Source of the DNA: Thomasclavelia spiroformis
Lineage (GTDB): Bacteria > Bacillota_I > Bacilli_A > Erysipelotrichales > Coprobacillaceae
DNA length: 19,029 bases
NCBI GenBank assembly: GCA_018369555.1
Contig: JAGZCC010000042.1
Coordinates: 1 to 19,029 of the forward strand
Direction of reading: 5' to 3'
Shown here: piece by piece, positions 1-8,390 of the stretch
Layout: the number at the start of each line of letters is the position of its first letter
How positions within the stretch are numbered: the stretch's first letter is position 1
Translations under genes and position numbers: made by a program
The notes under the pieces: model-generated
What the model was told of the DNA's origin: nothing
What the model saw: only the letters and a program-made list of their open reading frames with translations
The model's database searches: none

Positions 1-220
1 TTTCAAAGAACTTTAACAGTTAACTTGTAAATTCACTATTTTCATATTTTCAAACTTTTTCATAAAAAACACTTGAATTTTATATAGTTAGCTCCTTAAT
101 ACTAAATTTTTATATTATAACATATTCTTAAATAAATCATTATAACACCATTTCCTATACCAAAATTATAACAATATTTCATATAATAAGCAAAAAATAT
201 TATTATTTTTTAAATAACAC
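1..220. other. AT-rich intergenic stretch, no supported gene
   Basis: This stretch is extremely AT-rich and I see no credible coding region. On the minus strand there is a TATAAT-like box (114-119) and a GGAG-containing box (92-97), which could belong to a leftward transcript leaving the window, but no start codon lies at a usable distance. The rightward tRNA-Lys promoter follows directly. Confidence 0.5.
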
Positions 221-249
221 TTTACATCCAAATAAAAATATGATATTTT
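221..249 (+). promoter_or_regulatory. Candidate promoter of tRNA-Lys
   Basis: A TTTACA box (221-226) and a TATTTT box (244-249) are separated by 17 bases, placing the transcription start about 17 bases before the mature tRNA. Both boxes are imperfect matches to the sigma-A consensus, so this is a position-supported inference. Confidence 0.45.
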
Positions 250-272
250 TATATGGCATCAGTGATGTATAT

Positions 273-348
273 GACCCGCTAGCTCAGCCGGTAGAGCATC
301 TGACTTTTAATCAGAGGGTCAGGCGTTCGAATCGCCTGCGGGTCACCA
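273..348 (+). tRNA. tRNA-Lys (anticodon TTT)
   Basis: The 76-base sequence folds as a full cloverleaf. The acceptor arms GACCCGC (273-279) and GCGGGTC (338-344) pair perfectly. The D arm contains AGCTCAGCCGGTAGAGC, the anticodon arm is TCTGA/TCAGA around the loop CTTTTAA (304-310; anticodon TTT at 306-308), and the T arm contains GTTCGAATC. The discriminator A and an encoded CCA end (346-348) are present. It stands alone with its own promoter and terminator. Confidence 0.97.
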
Positions 349-360
349 TATTAAATAGTC

Positions 361-386
361 AAGATGAACGAAAGTTCATCTTTTTT
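361..386 (+). terminator. Intrinsic terminator after tRNA-Lys
   Basis: A perfect 9-base-pair stem AAGATGAAC/GTTCATCTT closes on a GAAA tetraloop (370-373) and runs into a T tract ending at 386. It lies 12 bases after the tRNA and only 7 bases before the Shine-Dalgarno of the next gene, so that gene may depend on read-through. Confidence 0.85.
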
Positions 387-404
387 AATAAACGGAGGTC
401 AAAA

Positions 405-872
405 ATGATAAAAATATTATTCGTATGTTTAGGCAACATTTGCCGTTCACCGATGGCAGAATTTGTATTTAAAGATCTAGTAAAAAAAAGCCACTTAGAA
501 GACAAATTTCTTATCCAATCAGCTGCAACAAGTAACGAAGAAGCCGGTAATCCTGTCCATATTGGAACAAAAAACAAACTTGCCCAATATAATATTTCAA
601 CAGAAAACAAAACTTCTGTCCCCATTATAAAAAGTGATTATGACAAATACGACTATATTATCGCAATGGAGACTAGAAATATAACAAATATTCTTAAAGT
701 TGTAAAAAATGATCCATTAAATAAAATTTATCGTTTACTTGATTTCACAGATGAACCACGCGATATTGCTGATCCATGGTATACACATAACTTCGACAAA
801 ACATATGATGATATTTTTGAAGGTTGTCTTAGTTTGTTAAAACATATAAAAGAAAAATATGATTTAAATTAA
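405..872 (+). CDS. Low-molecular-weight protein tyrosine phosphatase
   Basis: This 155-residue protein matches the usual length of the LMW-PTP family, cytosolic enzymes that dephosphorylate phosphotyrosine (or phosphoarginine) in proteins. The P-loop CX5R(S) is seen as CLGNICRSP, with nucleophile Cys8 and Arg14. The general acid Asp lies in the late DPWY motif at Asp123. The residue after the nucleophile is Leu and the loop reads GNIC, closer to tyrosine phosphatases such as YfkJ than to the arginine phosphatase YwlE (GNTC); the substrate call is inference. The start at 405 has a GGAGG (394-398) six bases upstream. An open frame extends further upstream, but it runs through the tRNA-Lys gene and is not real. 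No promoter is visible between the tRNA terminator and this gene. Confidence 0.93.
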   Translation: MIKILFVCLGNICRSPMAEFVFKDLVKKSHLEDKFLIQSAATSNEEAGNPVHIGTKNKLAQYNISTENKTSVPIIKSDYDKYDYIIAMETRNITNILKVVKNDPLNKIYRLLDFTDEPRDIADPWYTHNFDKTYDDIFEGCLSLLKHIKEKYDLN

Positions 873-890
873 CACCTAATGGTGTTTTTT
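871..890 (+). terminator. Short intrinsic terminator after the phosphatase gene
   Basis: The stem AACACC (871-876) / GGTGTT (881-886) closes on a TAAT loop and is followed by a T-rich tract. It starts inside the stop codon of the phosphatase gene. Confidence 0.7.
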
Positions 891-925
891 TATATTTTTT
901 ATTTTGAAATAAATAAATTTTTCCT

Positions 926-953
926 TTGGTAATCATAAAAATAATGATATAAT
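926..953 (+). promoter_or_regulatory. Candidate promoter of the SNF2 helicase gene
   Basis: A perfect TATAAT (948-953) lies 16 bases after a TTGGTA box (926-931). A GGAGG Shine-Dalgarno (962-966) follows, nine bases before the start codon, so the 5' untranslated region would be very short. Confidence 0.55.
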
Positions 954-975
954 AAATCATTGGAGGAAAAAGAAC

Positions 976-3900
976 ATGTATATAAAAGATGATGAAATAA
1001 ATAGAATATTTAATGAAAAAAATTGGAAAACTGCTCACAATTATTACAAAGATAACGCTATTACAAATATGTCGGTTATAAAATATAATAATGAATACCA
1101 TATTGATGGTAATGTTGAAATATACGGTCGTACTACTACTAGTCATATTATTATTGATACAAGCGGAAAAATAATTTCTTTCGAATGCAATTGTCCTAAT
1201 TGTCAAGATAACGAATTAGCATGTGGTCATATAGGAGTTTTATTATTAAAATTTTATAGTTTAGATATGTCCGATATTCCTTTTCAATTCAATCAAAAAA
1301 TCAATTATAAGGCCAAGTTTGAAGAATTCGAACGTATAAAAGAAGAGAAAATGATTCAAGCAAAATTCAACGAATCAAAACAACTTATTCAAAATTATTT
1401 AGAAAAAAAAGAAACCAATATAACCAATAACCTACCTATTGAATTAATCCCTAATATCACATATTCTTTTAATCGTATTTTAATAAATTATCGTATCGGT
1501 AACATAAAGACATATTTAATTAAAAATTTAAAAGAATTTATTAGTGATCTACGTTATCAAAGAACTCATAATTATGGCAGTAAATTAATTACTGATCATA
1601 ATTATAAATCTTTTAGTCAAGATGCATTAAAACAAATTAATTTCATCAAAGATAATAGTGAATTTATTGATGAAATAGAACGCAATCGTTCCATTAATAT
1701 TAATCAATATAATATTGATAATTTTTTTGAAACGTATTTGACAAACCTAAATATAAACATATTCTTTACTACTATCGATTTAAAAAATCTGACTATAAAT
1801 TTCGAAGATAAAGAAGATTATTTTGAAGTATCACTCGTTCCAAACGATGGTGAATTAATAATAGGTAATCAATATATCTACTACTTAAAAGACAACATTT
1901 TAAATCGTTATAGCTTAGAAATGTCTCAAATAACAAAAAAAATATTAACAGTTTTAGATAAAGAAAATTTAATCGTTTCAAAAGAAGATTTTGGATATTT
2001 TGGAAAATATATTATCGACCAGATATTACCATACGTTTCTATCACTGGTGCAAATATTGATAATTATATGCCTTGTGTTATAACTCTTGTTATATATGTT
2101 GACTTAAACAAATTCGGTGATCTGATTATTAATTTAGAATATCGTGATGAGGAAGGTAATATTTTATTTGATGGAAAATACATTGATAACTTTGAAACCA
2201 AATTACCGTTAAAAGTCGATAACGCCTTAGCTTTAATTGAAAAATACGCTAAATATGATGAACTAACAAATATGTATTTGATTACTAATAATGCTGAGGA
2301 CATTTACTATTTTATTAAAAATATTTTACCTGAATTAAATAACTATTGCGAAGTATTTGTCAGTGAAGACATAAAAAATATCAACAAACCTAAAAACATT
2401 AGTTTAAATATTGGAATTCGTTTAAAAAATGATTTACTAGAAATTGATTTAGATAGTGTAAATGTTTCAAAAAATGAAATCAAAGATATTTTATATGCAA
2501 TTCAACGTAAAAAATCTTACCATCGCCTTAAAAATGGTGAATTTATAAATTTAGAAAATAAAAATCTAAACGATGCATATAACTTAATCCATGACTTAAA
2601 CATAAGTAACGACAACATCAAAGACTCTACTATTATCCTAGATAAATCAAAGGCTTTGTACCTAAATCAATTATCATTGAACCATGATTCTATTATTTTT
2701 AATCGAAACCAACAATTTCAAGAACTTATTGATAATTTAACCCACCACAATAACAACTATCCTATCCCGGAAGCTTATCAAAACATCCTACGTGATTACC
2801 AATGCGAAGGTTATCGCTGGATCAAAACAATGAGCGATTATGGATTAGGCGGAATTCTCGCCGACGATATGGGCCTTGGAAAAACATTACAAATGATAAC
2901 GGTTCTAGAAAATAGCAAAACAAATAATCAGGCCAATATTGTAATTACACCAGCAACATTGATTTTAAACTGGAAAGATGAAATAAATAAATTTTCTTCC
3001 AATTTAAATGTTTTATGCATTATTGGAAATACAGCTACACGTAAAAAATTAATTAACGAAATAAATAATTACGATGTAATTATTACTTCTTATGATTACT
3101 TAAGAAGAGATTACGATTTATATAAAGATTATTTGTTTAATTATATAATTTTAGACGAAGCTCAATACATCAAAAATCAAGCAACTAAAAACGCCAAAGC
3201 CGTTAAGGCATTAAGAGGTGCTCATCGTTTTGCTTTAACCGGAACACCGATTGAAAATTCATTAGCAGAACTATGGTCAATATTTGATTTTCTTATGCCT
3301 AACTACTTATTTACATATAATTATTTTAAAGACCATTTTGAACGACCAATTGTTCGTGATAACGATAAAGAAGTTCAACTAAAATTAAAAAAAATGGTCG
3401 AACCATTTATCCTTCGAAGAACTAAACAAGATGTATTAGACGAACTACCTGATAAAATAGAAAATAACATTAAAATTTCTTTTTCAAAAGAAGAAGAAAA
3501 TCTCTACATTGCAAATTTAAGTCAAATCAACGATAAATTAAAGAGTGCTTTAAATGTTGAACAAATTGACAAATTCCAAATCTTATCAATGATGACAAGA
3601 CTTAGACAATTATGTTGTGAACCAAGAATTTTATATAACGATATCCAAGAACCAAGTTCTAAAATGAAAGCATGTCTAGATATCATAAAAAAAGCTAAAG
3701 AAAATAAACAAAAAGTTTTATTATTTTCATCCTTTACTTCATCTTTAGAATTTATCGAAAAGGAATTACGTAAAAATGATATCTCATACTACGTTTTAAC
3801 TGGTGCAACCAATAAAATAAAACGTCATCAATTAGTTAATGCTTTTCAAAACGATAGTACTAATGTATTTTTAATTTCTTTAAAAGCCGGTGGTACCGGT

Positions 3901-4170
3901 TTAAATCTAACTGCCGCTTCAATTGTAATTCATTACGATCCTTGGTGGAATATGTCAGCGCAAAACCAAGCAACCGATCGAGCATATCGAATCGGCCAAA
4001 TAAATAATGTTCAAGTATATAAATTAATTATGAAAAATAGTATTGAAGAAAAAATCCAAAAATTACAAGAACAAAAACAAGATTTATCAAATATTTTTAT
4101 TGAAAATAATACTGCCAATATTACTAGAATGTCCACAAATGAAATCATCAGTTTATTTTCAAATGATTAA
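976..4170 (+). CDS. SNF2-family ATP-dependent helicase with N-terminal SWIM zinc finger
   Basis: The 1064-residue protein is a bacterial SWI2/SNF2 (superfamily 2) DNA translocase. Near the N-terminus is a SWIM zinc finger with CxCx9CxH spacing (Cys71, Cys73, Cys83, His85). A long middle section (about 100-590) resembles the SNF2-associated region of bacterial homologues. The ATPase core begins near residue 600. Walker A is DDMGLGKT with Lys636, motif II is DEAQ (727-730), motif III is TGTPIEN (755-761), and motif VI is DRAYRIGQ (1001-1008). All core motifs are intact, so it should be an active ATPase. Its cellular target is not shown; family members act in transcription recycling or DNA repair, and some belong to defence systems, but the neighbours here are housekeeping genes. 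It is a single-gene unit bounded by its own promoter and a terminator. Confidence 0.94.
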   Translation: MYIKDDEINRIFNEKNWKTAHNYYKDNAITNMSVIKYNNEYHIDGNVEIYGRTTTSHIIIDTSGKIISFECNCPNCQDNELACGHIGVLLLKFYSLDMSDIPFQFNQKINYKAKFEEFERIKEEKMIQAKFNESKQLIQNYLEKKETNITNNLPIELIPNITYSFNRILINYRIGNIKTYLIKNLKEFISDLRYQRTHNYGSKLITDHNYKSFSQDALKQINFIKDNSEFIDEIERNRSININQYNIDNFFETYLTNLNINIFFTTIDLKNLTINFEDKEDYFEVSLVPNDGELIIGNQYIYYLKDNILNRYSLEMSQITKKILTVLDKENLIVSKEDFGYFGKYIIDQILPYVSITGANIDNYMPCVITLVIYVDLNKFGDLIINLEYRDEEGNILFDGKYIDNFETKLPLKVDNALALIEKYAKYDELTNMYLITNNAEDIYYFIKNILPELNNYCEVFVSEDIKNINKPKNISLNIGIRLKNDLLEIDLDSVNVSKNEIKDILYAIQRKKSYHRLKNGEFINLENKNLNDAYNLIHDLNISNDNIKDSTIILDKSKALYLNQLSLNHDSIIFNRNQQFQELIDNLTHHNNNYPIPEAYQNILRDYQCEGYRWIKTMSDYGLGGILADDMGLGKTLQMITVLENSKTNNQANIVITPATLILNWKDEINKFSSNLNVLCIIGNTATRKKLINEINNYDVIITSYDYLRRDYDLYKDYLFNYIILDEAQYIKNQATKNAKAVKALRGAHRFALTGTPIENSLAELWSIFDFLMPNYLFTYNYFKDHFERPIVRDNDKEVQLKLKKMVEPFILRRTKQDVLDELPDKIENNIKISFSKEEENLYIANLSQINDKLKSALNVEQIDKFQILSMMTRLRQLCCEPRILYNDIQEPSSKMKACLDIIKKAKENKQKVLLFSSFTSSLEFIEKELRKNDISYYVLTGATNKIKRHQLVNAFQNDSTNVFLISLKAGGTGLNLTAASIVIHYDPWWNMSAQNQATDRAYRIGQINNVQVYKLIMKNSIEEKIQKLQEQKQDLSNIFIENNTANITRMSTNEIISLFSND

Positions 4171-4198
4171 AAAACTACCAAAATTTTGGTAGTTTTTT
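4169..4198. terminator. Bidirectional terminator between convergent genes
   Basis: A perfect palindrome containing AACTACCAAAATTTTGGTAG is centred between 4183 and 4184. A-rich and T-rich flanks give a U tract in both directions. It separates the SNF2 gene from the convergent PTS-like gene and overlaps the end of the former. Confidence 0.85.
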
Positions 4199-5193
4199 TA
4201 AAGACGATCCAATTTTAAATCTCCACTTTTTATAAAAGATAACTTCTTAAACATTTTAAAAATAACATATGTTAAAAAAGCTGGCATAATCAAATCAATA
4301 ACAATAATTGGAAGCCAATAACTACTTCCCATTACATTGACAGCTTCTAATATTCCTACAAAACCAGCAGTTCCCATACCAGAACCCACAGAAGAGCAAG
4401 AAATATTCAACAAGCAAGTAGAAATCGGGGCAATAATAGCACTTACAATAATCGGCGGTAACCAAATTACTGGTTTTTTTACAATATTTTTAAACTGTAA
4501 CATACTTGTTCCAATCGCAATTGCTATTACATCACCCACATCATTATCATCTATTGACATTATTGCAAACCCAATCATTTGCCCACAACATCCAGCTAAA
4601 GCTGCTCCTGCCGCTAATCCATTTAACCCTAACATTAACCCAATAGCAGCACTTGATATAGGAGCTGTTAATGCCATTCCCATTAAAACAGCTACCACGA
4701 TTGACATAAGTACTGATTGCATATTTACACCAGTATTAATCAATTGCCCTAGCCACAAAATAAATTTAGTTAAATACGGACCAACTACAAGAGTCATTAT
4801 TCCCCCTATCAAAATTGAAACAAAAGGAACCAATAATATATCCACTGGAGTTTTCCCTTGAATTAATCGTGTAACTTCCACAGCACCAATAACCGCAACA
4901 AATGCCGCAATTGGATTTCCAGTGCTAGCCACATTTCCATTAAACGTTCCTGCACCAATACTACCAGCAATTATTGCAGCAATTAAATTTAATCCTTTAG
5001 CATCAATCGCATAAGCTATCGCCACTCCAATCGCCGGCCCCATTAAATATGTGGCCGTTTCGCCCCATGTAACCAATTGAGACACATTAATAAAATTTCC
5101 TAGTTGTTTTAAAATCGTTCCAATAATTAAACTACAAAAAAAGCCATATGCCATACCATTTAAAGCTTTAATAAAATAATTATCTTTTTTCAT
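4198..5193 (-). CDS. PTS EIIC-like integral membrane protein (PTS_EIIC_2 / PfoR-like)
   Basis: The 331-residue protein is very hydrophobic, with about eight to ten membrane segments and no signal of EIIA or EIIB domains. It resembles the PTS_EIIC_2 family of phosphotransferase-like permeases, which includes PfoR of Clostridium perfringens. Visible features are repeated Gly-rich transmembrane helices, a GNPIAAFVAVIGAVEVTRLI segment, and a central GMALTAPISSAAIG helix typical of the family. A Shine-Dalgarno GGAG (5201-5204) stands seven bases before the ATG. No sugar-specific partner genes are nearby, so substrate and phosphorylation dependence are unknown. It could be a transporter of a non-PTS solute or a regulator-like protein, as PfoR was first described. 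The family call is firm; the function is not. Confidence 0.82.
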   Translation of the reverse strand: MKKDNYFIKALNGMAYGFFCSLIIGTILKQLGNFINVSQLVTWGETATYLMGPAIGVAIAYAIDAKGLNLIAAIIAGSIGAGTFNGNVASTGNPIAAFVAVIGAVEVTRLIQGKTPVDILLVPFVSILIGGIMTLVVGPYLTKFILWLGQLINTGVNMQSVLMSIVVAVLMGMALTAPISSAAIGLMLGLNGLAAGAALAGCCGQMIGFAIMSIDDNDVGDVIAIAIGTSMLQFKNIVKKPVIWLPPIIVSAIIAPISTCLLNISCSSVGSGMGTAGFVGILEAVNVMGSSYWLPIIVIDLIMPAFLTYVIFKMFKKLSFIKSGDLKLDRL

Positions 5194-5224
5194 TACTATT
5201 CTCCACTTATACTATTTTATAAAA

Positions 5225-5246
5225 TAAAAAACCTGCTATGCAGGTT
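5225..5246 (-). terminator. Intrinsic terminator of the tRNA-Ile/tRNA-Ala unit
   Basis: Read leftward, AACCTGC (5246-5240), a three-base loop and GCAGGTT (5236-5230) form a seven-base-pair stem followed by a T tract. It lies 12 bases beyond the 3' end of tRNA-Ala. Confidence 0.85.
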
Positions 5247-5258
5247 ATATTTTTACTA

Positions 5259-5334
5259 TGGTGGAGCCTAGCGGGATCGAACCGCTGACCCCCTGCGTGC
5301 AAGGCAGGTGCTCTCCCAGCTGAGCTAAGGCCCC
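5259..5334 (-). tRNA. tRNA-Ala (anticodon TGC)
   Basis: On the minus strand the acceptor arms GGGGCCT and AGGCTCC pair with one G-U wobble. The D arm is AGCTCAGCTGGGAGAGC. The anticodon stem CCTGC/GCAGG closes the loop CTTGCAC with anticodon TGC. The T arm contains GTTCGATCC, and CCA is encoded. It is the second tRNA of a leftward pair and lies 17 bases after tRNA-Ile. Confidence 0.97.
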
Positions 5335-5351
5335 AATTATTTAATTATATA

Positions 5352-5428
<77 letters not shown>

Positions 5429-5447
5429 ATCAACCGACTGCTCAAAT

Positions 5448-5476
5448 ATAATAACATATATATTCAAAACCGTCAA
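5448..5476 (-). promoter_or_regulatory. Promoter of the tRNA-Ile/tRNA-Ala unit
   Basis: On the minus strand TTGACG (5476-5471) and TATTAT (5453-5448) are separated by exactly 17 bases, each one mismatch from the sigma-A consensus. The expected start lies a few bases upstream of the tRNA-Ile gene. Confidence 0.85.
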
Positions 5477-5505
5477 CACTTTAATTAAACTTTTTTTGAC
5501 TTCTT

Positions 5506-5535
5506 TTATCACAATTTATTTTTTATCGATATAAT
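5506..5535 (+). promoter_or_regulatory. Weak candidate promoter for the CmpB-type membrane protein
   Basis: A perfect TATAAT (5530-5535) is preceded at 18 bases by TTATCA (5506-5511). The gene starts about 100 bases further on, and the intervening sequence is plain AT-rich DNA without visible structure. Confidence 0.35.
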
Positions 5536-5634
5536 AACATAAATTCAAATTATTTATTTAAAATTTTTTCTCTTATAAATCATACTTTTGCATATTTTTT
5601 ACTTTATTCCATACAAATTATATAGGAGGAACTT

Positions 5635-6114
5635 ATGATAAAATTTGCAATATATACTTTTCTAGGTTTTATTATGGAATCAATTTATATCTCTATATTA
5701 AATAAAAAAATACTTTTTTCCGGTTTATTAAAAGGTCCCTGTATTCCTATATACGGTTTTGGAGCATTATTAATTTTAAATATTTCCGGATATTGTTACA
5801 ACAACATCGATGTCTTTTTCTATTCCTTAATTAGTTGCACATGTTTAGAATATTTAACTCACTATTTCCTATTAAAAGATTCAAATATTGAAATATGGAA
5901 TTATTCTAAAATACCACACAATTATTCTACTAGGATTTGTATGTTTTATAGTATTATGTGGGGCTTTTTAGGAATAATCCTTGTTAATTATATTGACCCT
6001 TTTATAAACAGAATTTTACTTCATTTAAATTATAATTTTTTAAATATCATTTCATTAATATATTTTTTATATATTCTCTATCAATTTTATAATCACAATT
6101 ATAAAACACATTAA
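5635..6114 (+). CDS. Small membrane protein, putative ABC-transporter type IV (CmpB-like)
   Basis: The 159-residue protein has about four or five predicted membrane segments and resembles the 'putative ABC-transporter type IV' (CmpB, PF06541) family of Firmicutes. Recognisable blocks are the N-terminal FLGFIMESIY helix (9-18), the LKGPCIPIYGFGALL block (32-46), LEYLTHY (71-77), WNYS (88-91) and the MWGFLGI helix (108-114). The biochemical role of the family is not established despite its name; no ATPase gene is adjacent. The start has AGGAGG eight bases upstream. It is a single-gene unit ending at a strong terminator. Family assignment is by motif memory and is fairly secure. Confidence 0.75.
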   Translation: MIKFAIYTFLGFIMESIYISILNKKILFSGLLKGPCIPIYGFGALLILNISGYCYNNIDVFFYSLISCTCLEYLTHYFLLKDSNIEIWNYSKIPHNYSTRICMFYSIMWGFLGIILVNYIDPFINRILLHLNYNFLNIISLIYFLYILYQFYNHNYKTH

Positions 6115-6123
6115 CTATATACT

Positions 6124-6177
6124 AAAAACAGTTATAACTTATCAAAATCACACAGAATATAACTGTTTTTATTTTTT
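6124..6177 (+). terminator. Large-loop terminator after the CmpB-type gene
   Basis: A perfect 13-base-pair stem, AAAAACAGTTATA (6124-6136) with TATAACTGTTTTT (6158-6170), encloses a 21-base loop and is followed by ATTTTTT. The A-rich left flank means it could also stop leftward transcription from the amidase gene. Confidence 0.75.
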
Positions 6178-6183
6178 ATAAAT

Positions 6184-6218
6184 AATAATGAGTACAGATC
6201 ATGTCCATACTCATTATT
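6184..6218 (-). terminator. Hairpin overlapping the end of the amidase gene
   Basis: Eleven perfectly paired bases, AATAATGAGTA (6184-6194) and TACTCATTATT (6208-6218), enclose a 13-base loop and overlap the amidase stop codon. There is no clear U tract immediately after it in the leftward direction, so it may protect the 3' end or act together with the neighbouring hairpin. Confidence 0.45.
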
Positions 6219-6933
6219 CTAATAGCTCTTTCATTTCATTTAAATCAATTGTATCCTCAGGATATTTTTTTCGATAATTCTCTAATCCTTCACAAATTTT
6301 TATTGCTAATTTTTGATGATATTTAGAACTTTGCAATTGCCCTCGTTCATTTGGATTAGATATAAAACCACACTCGATTAACACCCCTAATGTTTTTGTA
6401 GCTTTTAATACCCTAAAACTAGCACCAGATATCCTTTTAGGACTTCCTGTTACTTCTTTCATCGAAGATTGAATCTCATTAGCTAAACGTTCACCTTTTT
6501 CACTCTTTTGATAATAAAATACCTGCGAACCCCATGTACTAGATGAAGGTGTAGAATTTAAATGAATACTAATCAAATAATCACATTTATACTCATCAAT
6601 TTTTTTAACCCGTAAATACATATCATCCTGTTTAGAATAATGATGATCTCGCCGAGTCATATCTTGATCATCAATTCTTGTCATATATACTTTAGCACCC
6701 CGATTTTCTAATTCCTCTTTTAAAGCAAAAGATATTTTTAAATTCAAATCAGCTTCATAAATCCCACCTGCACTTGCTCCATTATCAAGACCGCCATGCC
6801 CTGGATCAATAACTACAGAAACATTCCGTAACGATAATTCTTTACTAACCGGTGTAACATCATTGAAAAAAAATAATCTAGTACATATATATGAAATTAC
6901 TACTATTATAATTATTAGATAAGTTCTTTTCAC
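6214..6933 (-). CDS. cwlD: N-acetylmuramoyl-L-alanine amidase, CwlD-like
   Basis: This 239-residue amidase_3 family zinc enzyme cleaves the amide bond between MurNAc and the peptide stem of peptidoglycan. An N-terminal hydrophobic helix (about 4-22) works as a membrane anchor or uncleaved signal. The catalytic domain starts with VVIDPGHGG. Zinc ligands and catalytic residues appear as His46, Glu60, His124 (SIHLN) and Glu187 (IECGF). Length and single-domain layout match CwlD, which in spore formers helps make muramic-delta-lactam in the cortex; sporulation is inferred, not shown. The start is chosen as GTG at 6933 because AGGTGA (6943-6938) is five bases from it. A TTG one codon upstream at 6936 would sit only about two bases from that site. 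It is last in a leftward gene series, 44 bases after the aldehyde dehydrogenase gene. Confidence 0.88.
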   Translation of the reverse strand: MKRTYLIIIIVVISYICTRLFFFNDVTPVSKELSLRNVSVVIDPGHGGLDNGASAGGIYEADLNLKISFALKEELENRGAKVYMTRIDDQDMTRRDHHYSKQDDMYLRVKKIDEYKCDYLISIHLNSTPSSSTWGSQVFYYQKSEKGERLANEIQSSMKEVTGSPKRISGASFRVLKATKTLGVLIECGFISNPNERGQLQSSKYHQKLAIKICEGLENYRKKYPEDTIDLNEMKELLE

Positions 6934-6977
6934 CAAATCACCTATCTAACTATATGCCTTAATTAATAATTTATTTA

Positions 6978-8330
6978 TTATTTTAATATTTTAGTAACCA
7001 ATTTATAAAGCCGTTTAGAATAAGGAGGATATAATGAAATAAAATCTTTTTTAATAAAACGATGATGAATAGTCTGTTTATGACTAAAAGTCATAAAACT
7101 ATCCTTTCCATGATACTGACCTACTCCAGAATAACGTACTCCTCCAAATGGTACTTTTGGCGAAATTAAATGTGCTATGCAGTCATTAATACATGCACCA
7201 CCAAACGATAAACGCTTTGTTAAATAATTAATAAACTGTTTATCATTAGAAAAAATATACAAAGCTAAAGGAAACGGATGTTTTTCAACTAGTATCTCAA
7301 TTTCTTTTTGATCCTTGTATGTGATAATCGGCAATATCGGTCCAAATATCTCTTCATTCATAAAATTACTTTTATTACCATTAACTAACGTTGGCTCAAT
7401 CCATAAATCATTAACATTATAATTACCACCAACATAAATTTCTTCACCCTCAAACATTTTGATTAACCTTTTAAAATGTCTTTCATTGATGATTTTTCCA
7501 TAATCATCTCCACTTAAAAAAGTATTTACTGTTTTTTTCCATAATTCAATAAATTTATCTTTTAATTCCTCTTTAATAATTAAATAATCCGGCGCAACAC
7601 AAGTTTGACCAGCATTTAATATTTTTCCCCATGCAATTTTTTCTACTGCATCTTTCAATTTAGCACTTTGATCAACAATAACTGGACTTTTCCCACCCAA
7701 CTCTAATGTAATAGGAATTAATTGTTCACTTGCTGTTGCCATTATTTTTTTACCAACCTCAATGCTACCCGTGAAAAATATATGATCAACTTGGCTATGA
7801 GTTAATTGATGCGTTGTTGATATCCCACCTAAAATACAACAAACATATTTTGCTTCAAAAGTTTCTTTGATAATTTTATTAATTATCCTACTTGTGGCAG
7901 CTGCATTTTCTGATGGTTTAATTATAACACAATTACCAGCAGCTATTGCCCCTATTAATGGTTCAAATATCAATTGAAATGGATAATTGAACGGTCCAAT
8001 AATTAAACTTACACCTAGTGGTCGATAAAAGATCTTATCATATGATCCAAATAAATAATATGGTGCTAATTTAGTCTTAGGTTTCATCCATTTTTTTAAA
8101 TGTTTTTTTGCATTTTTTATGCTACTTAAAACATACCCTATTTCAGTTGAATATGCTTCAAAATTTGTTTTTTTCAAATCATAATATAACGCTTCTTCAA
8201 TTTCCTCTTGATAATATTTTATTTTTTGATAAAGCAACGTTAATTGTTTTATTCTAAAAGCATATTCATGTGTTTTTAATGTCTTAAAAAAATCATGTTG
8301 TTGTTTAATAATTTGTTCAATATTTTCCAT
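6978..8330 (-). CDS. Aldehyde dehydrogenase, class-3 (fatty-aldehyde) type
   Basis: The 450-residue protein is an NAD(P)-dependent aldehyde dehydrogenase of the compact ALDH3/YwdH-type subgroup, which oxidises aliphatic aldehydes to acids. The oxyanion Asn115 is in PFNYP. The coenzyme-binding FTGSIEVGK motif is at 186-194. The general base Glu210 is in LELGGKSP, and the nucleophile Cys244 is in the NAGQTC motif. A GPILPI block follows further on. All catalytic residues are present and the length is typical of class 3 (450-460), shorter than the roughly 480-500 residues of other ALDHs. A Shine-Dalgarno AGAGG (8340-8336) is five bases before the ATG. The gene sits between the GyrI-like and CwlD genes in one orientation with short gaps. 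The physiological substrate is unknown. Confidence 0.93.
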   Translation of the reverse strand: MENIEQIIKQQHDFFKTLKTHEYAFRIKQLTLLYQKIKYYQEEIEEALYYDLKKTNFEAYSTEIGYVLSSIKNAKKHLKKWMKPKTKLAPYYLFGSYDKIFYRPLGVSLIIGPFNYPFQLIFEPLIGAIAAGNCVIIKPSENAAATSRIINKIIKETFEAKYVCCILGGISTTHQLTHSQVDHIFFTGSIEVGKKIMATASEQLIPITLELGGKSPVIVDQSAKLKDAVEKIAWGKILNAGQTCVAPDYLIIKEELKDKFIELWKKTVNTFLSGDDYGKIINERHFKRLIKMFEGEEIYVGGNYNVNDLWIEPTLVNGNKSNFMNEEIFGPILPIITYKDQKEIEILVEKHPFPLALYIFSNDKQFINYLTKRLSFGGACINDCIAHLISPKVPFGGVRYSGVGQYHGKDSFMTFSHKQTIHHRFIKKDFISLYPPYSKRLYKLVTKILK

Positions 8331-8390
8331 ATTAACCTCTTTATAAATATTTTGTCATTTCCTGGGAAATAGTATCTAAAACTATCTTAT

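Noticed and set aside
13..63. Leftward 16-codon frame at the left end
   Set aside because: There is no ribosome binding site at usable distance and no recognisable role.
240..404. Upstream extension of the phosphatase reading frame
   Set aside because: It translates the tRNA-Lys gene and its terminator; the GGAGG and motif start at 405 are clearly better.
829..1206. Leftward open frame of 125 codons
   Set aside because: It overlaps the phosphatase end and the SNF2 start, has no ribosome binding site and low-complexity Ile/Phe-rich content.
4337..4861. Rightward open frame of 174 codons
   Set aside because: It lies opposite the PTS EIIC-like gene; its Ile/Pro/Thr-rich composition is a mirror of the hydrophobic codons on the other strand.
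6934..6936. TTG start for the amidase
   Set aside because: It would leave only about two bases to the AGGTGA site; the GTG three bases downstream has proper spacing.
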